Shown here one piece after another: positions 6,070 through 6,612 of a DNA stretch of 6,612 nt. The stretch comes from Minisyncoccota bacterium (lineage in GTDB: Bacteria; Verrucomicrobiota; Lentisphaeria; Oligosphaerales; MVZH01). Positions within the stretch are counted from its first letter, which is position 1. Each line of letters opens with the position of its first letter. Below the pieces are notes generated by a model, which saw nothing but the letters and a program-made list of their open reading frames with translations, had not been told where the DNA came from and ran no database searches. The stretch spans positions 1 to 6,612 of the forward strand of contig JAIPIM010000228.1 in the NCBI GenBank assembly GCA_021734725.1, given 5' to 3'. Made by a program: the position numbers and the translations under genes.

Positions 6070-6612
6070 TTACTGCCGGTTTCCAGGGAAGGGGGTTTTC
6101 CTTTGGAAATCGGGCAGGAATTCTGACTCGCCATCCAAGTTTTGTATGAAAACCTGCTGAAAGTCGAGCTCATGGAGTGTGTTGCACACTCGCTGGTAGT
6201 CGTCCGCGGTGACCTGTCTTGTCAGTTGACCGCGTCGTGTGCATTCGGGCATAGGTTTATACTGGCTTAAGACGGATAGGGGGAGCATTCGACCGAACCT
6301 ATCGCGCAGTTGGCGAAGCAGACGGATGCTGTCGTCTGCATGACCGGGGAGAACGAGGTGTCGTACGAGCACGCCCTCCCGCGCAGTACGTGTGCCGGTC
6401 ACGTCGAACGGTTCGAGGAAGCCGCGGGTCGCGACCATTTGTTCCAGGGCCGCCATTGCGACTTCAGGATAATCGGGGGCGTTCATACACATGGCGGCGA
6501 GATCGGGTGACGCGAATTTAACATCGGGCATGAAAATGTGGAACAAGTCAGCGACATCCGATATCAGTTCCGCGCGTTCGTAACCGCTGCAATTATAGAG
6601 GAATGGAATGGT
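6070..6612 (-). CDS. PflX-like radical SAM protein, C-terminal 180 residues (5' end beyond window)
   Basis: This is the C-terminal part of a radical SAM protein of the PflX type (annotated as pyruvate-formate-lyase activating enzyme-like, COG1313 from memory). The frame is open from the right edge of the window to the TAA at 6070-6072. Visible family segments: TIPFLYNCSGYE (1-12 of the visible part), FMPDVKFASPDLA (27-39), MNAPDYPEV (43-51), GVLVRHLVLPGH (80-91), LPLSVLSQYKPMP (110-122) and a terminal EFLPDF (164-169). The CxxxCxxC cluster-binding motif should be upstream, outside the window, so activity cannot be judged. The true substrate of this family is not something I can name from sequence. 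A TTG at 6544-6546 could be mistaken for a start, but homology-like sequence runs on upstream of it. The gene ends in a run of eight A residues beginning in the stop codon. The next gene in the same direction is 683 bp away, so shared transcription with argF is doubtful. Confidence 0.85.
   Translation of the reverse strand, partial: TIPFLYNCSGYERAELISDVADLFHIFMPDVKFASPDLAAMCMNAPDYPEVAMAALEQMVATRGFLEPFDVTGTRTAREGVLVRHLVLPGHADDSIRLLRQLRDRFGRMLPLSVLSQYKPMPECTRRGQLTRQVTADDYQRVCNTLHELDFQQVFIQNLDGESEFLPDFQRKTPFPGNRQ

Noticed and set aside
6012..6071. Plus-strand stem followed by T-runs, terminator-like
   Set aside because: The first T-run begins some distance from the stem, the second has no good stem before it, and no plus-strand gene is present to be terminated.
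5900..6160. Plus-strand open frame spanning the repeats (86 codons)
   Set aside because: It is built from the 55-bp repeats and runs into the PflX-like gene on the other strand. The 55-bp period is not a multiple of three, so the repeat is read in different frames.
6544..6546. TTG as the start of a short 158-codon gene
   Set aside because: The frame continues upstream to the window edge with family-typical sequence (TIPFLYNCSGYE), so this is an internal leucine codon of a longer gene.

Overview
All five complete or nearly complete genes, plus a partial gene at the right edge, lie on the minus strand, so the window reads from right to left. It looks like a chromosomal segment of a moderately GC-rich bacterium. 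My best guess is a member of the PVC group (Planctomycetes, Verrucomicrobia, Kiritimatiellota, Lentisphaerae). That guess rests on the long aspartate carbamoyltransferase with a PSSRTF phosphate loop, which I associate from memory with that group, and on TGTGGGAG-type dispersed repeats. It is inference only. No tRNA, rRNA, CRISPR array, insertion sequence or phage gene is visible.

Right edge (6070-6612): the C-terminal 180 residues of a PflX-like radical SAM protein, whose N-terminal part lies outside the window. Then comes a 683-bp stretch without a convincing gene (5387-6069). Its right third holds two near-identical 55-bp tandem repeats and a diverged third copy in the same register. Each copy can fold into the same small hairpin, and two base pairs have changed in a compensatory way in copy three. 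The left part holds a 17-bp perfect dyad, a second inverted repeat and a hairpin close to the argF ribosome binding site. It may be a promoter and leader region.

Main block (1-5386): argF (ornithine carbamoyltransferase), pyrB (aspartate carbamoyltransferase), a YrbG-like calcium/sodium-type antiporter, an SbcD/YhaO-like DNA nuclease and a YhaN/SbcC-like AAA ATPase that runs off the left edge. The gaps are 74, 25 and 12 bp, then a 4-bp ATGA overlap, so the block looks like one operon. The two transcarbamylases draw on the same carbamoyl phosphate pool, one for arginine and one for pyrimidines. The nuclease and ATPase should form one Mre11/Rad50-type DNA end-processing complex. The antiporter has no obvious functional tie to either pair.

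I see no clear defence island or wholly new system. The points most worth a second look are the covarying repeat hairpins, the dyad-rich region before argF, the altered phosphate loop of PyrB, and the mixed operon.
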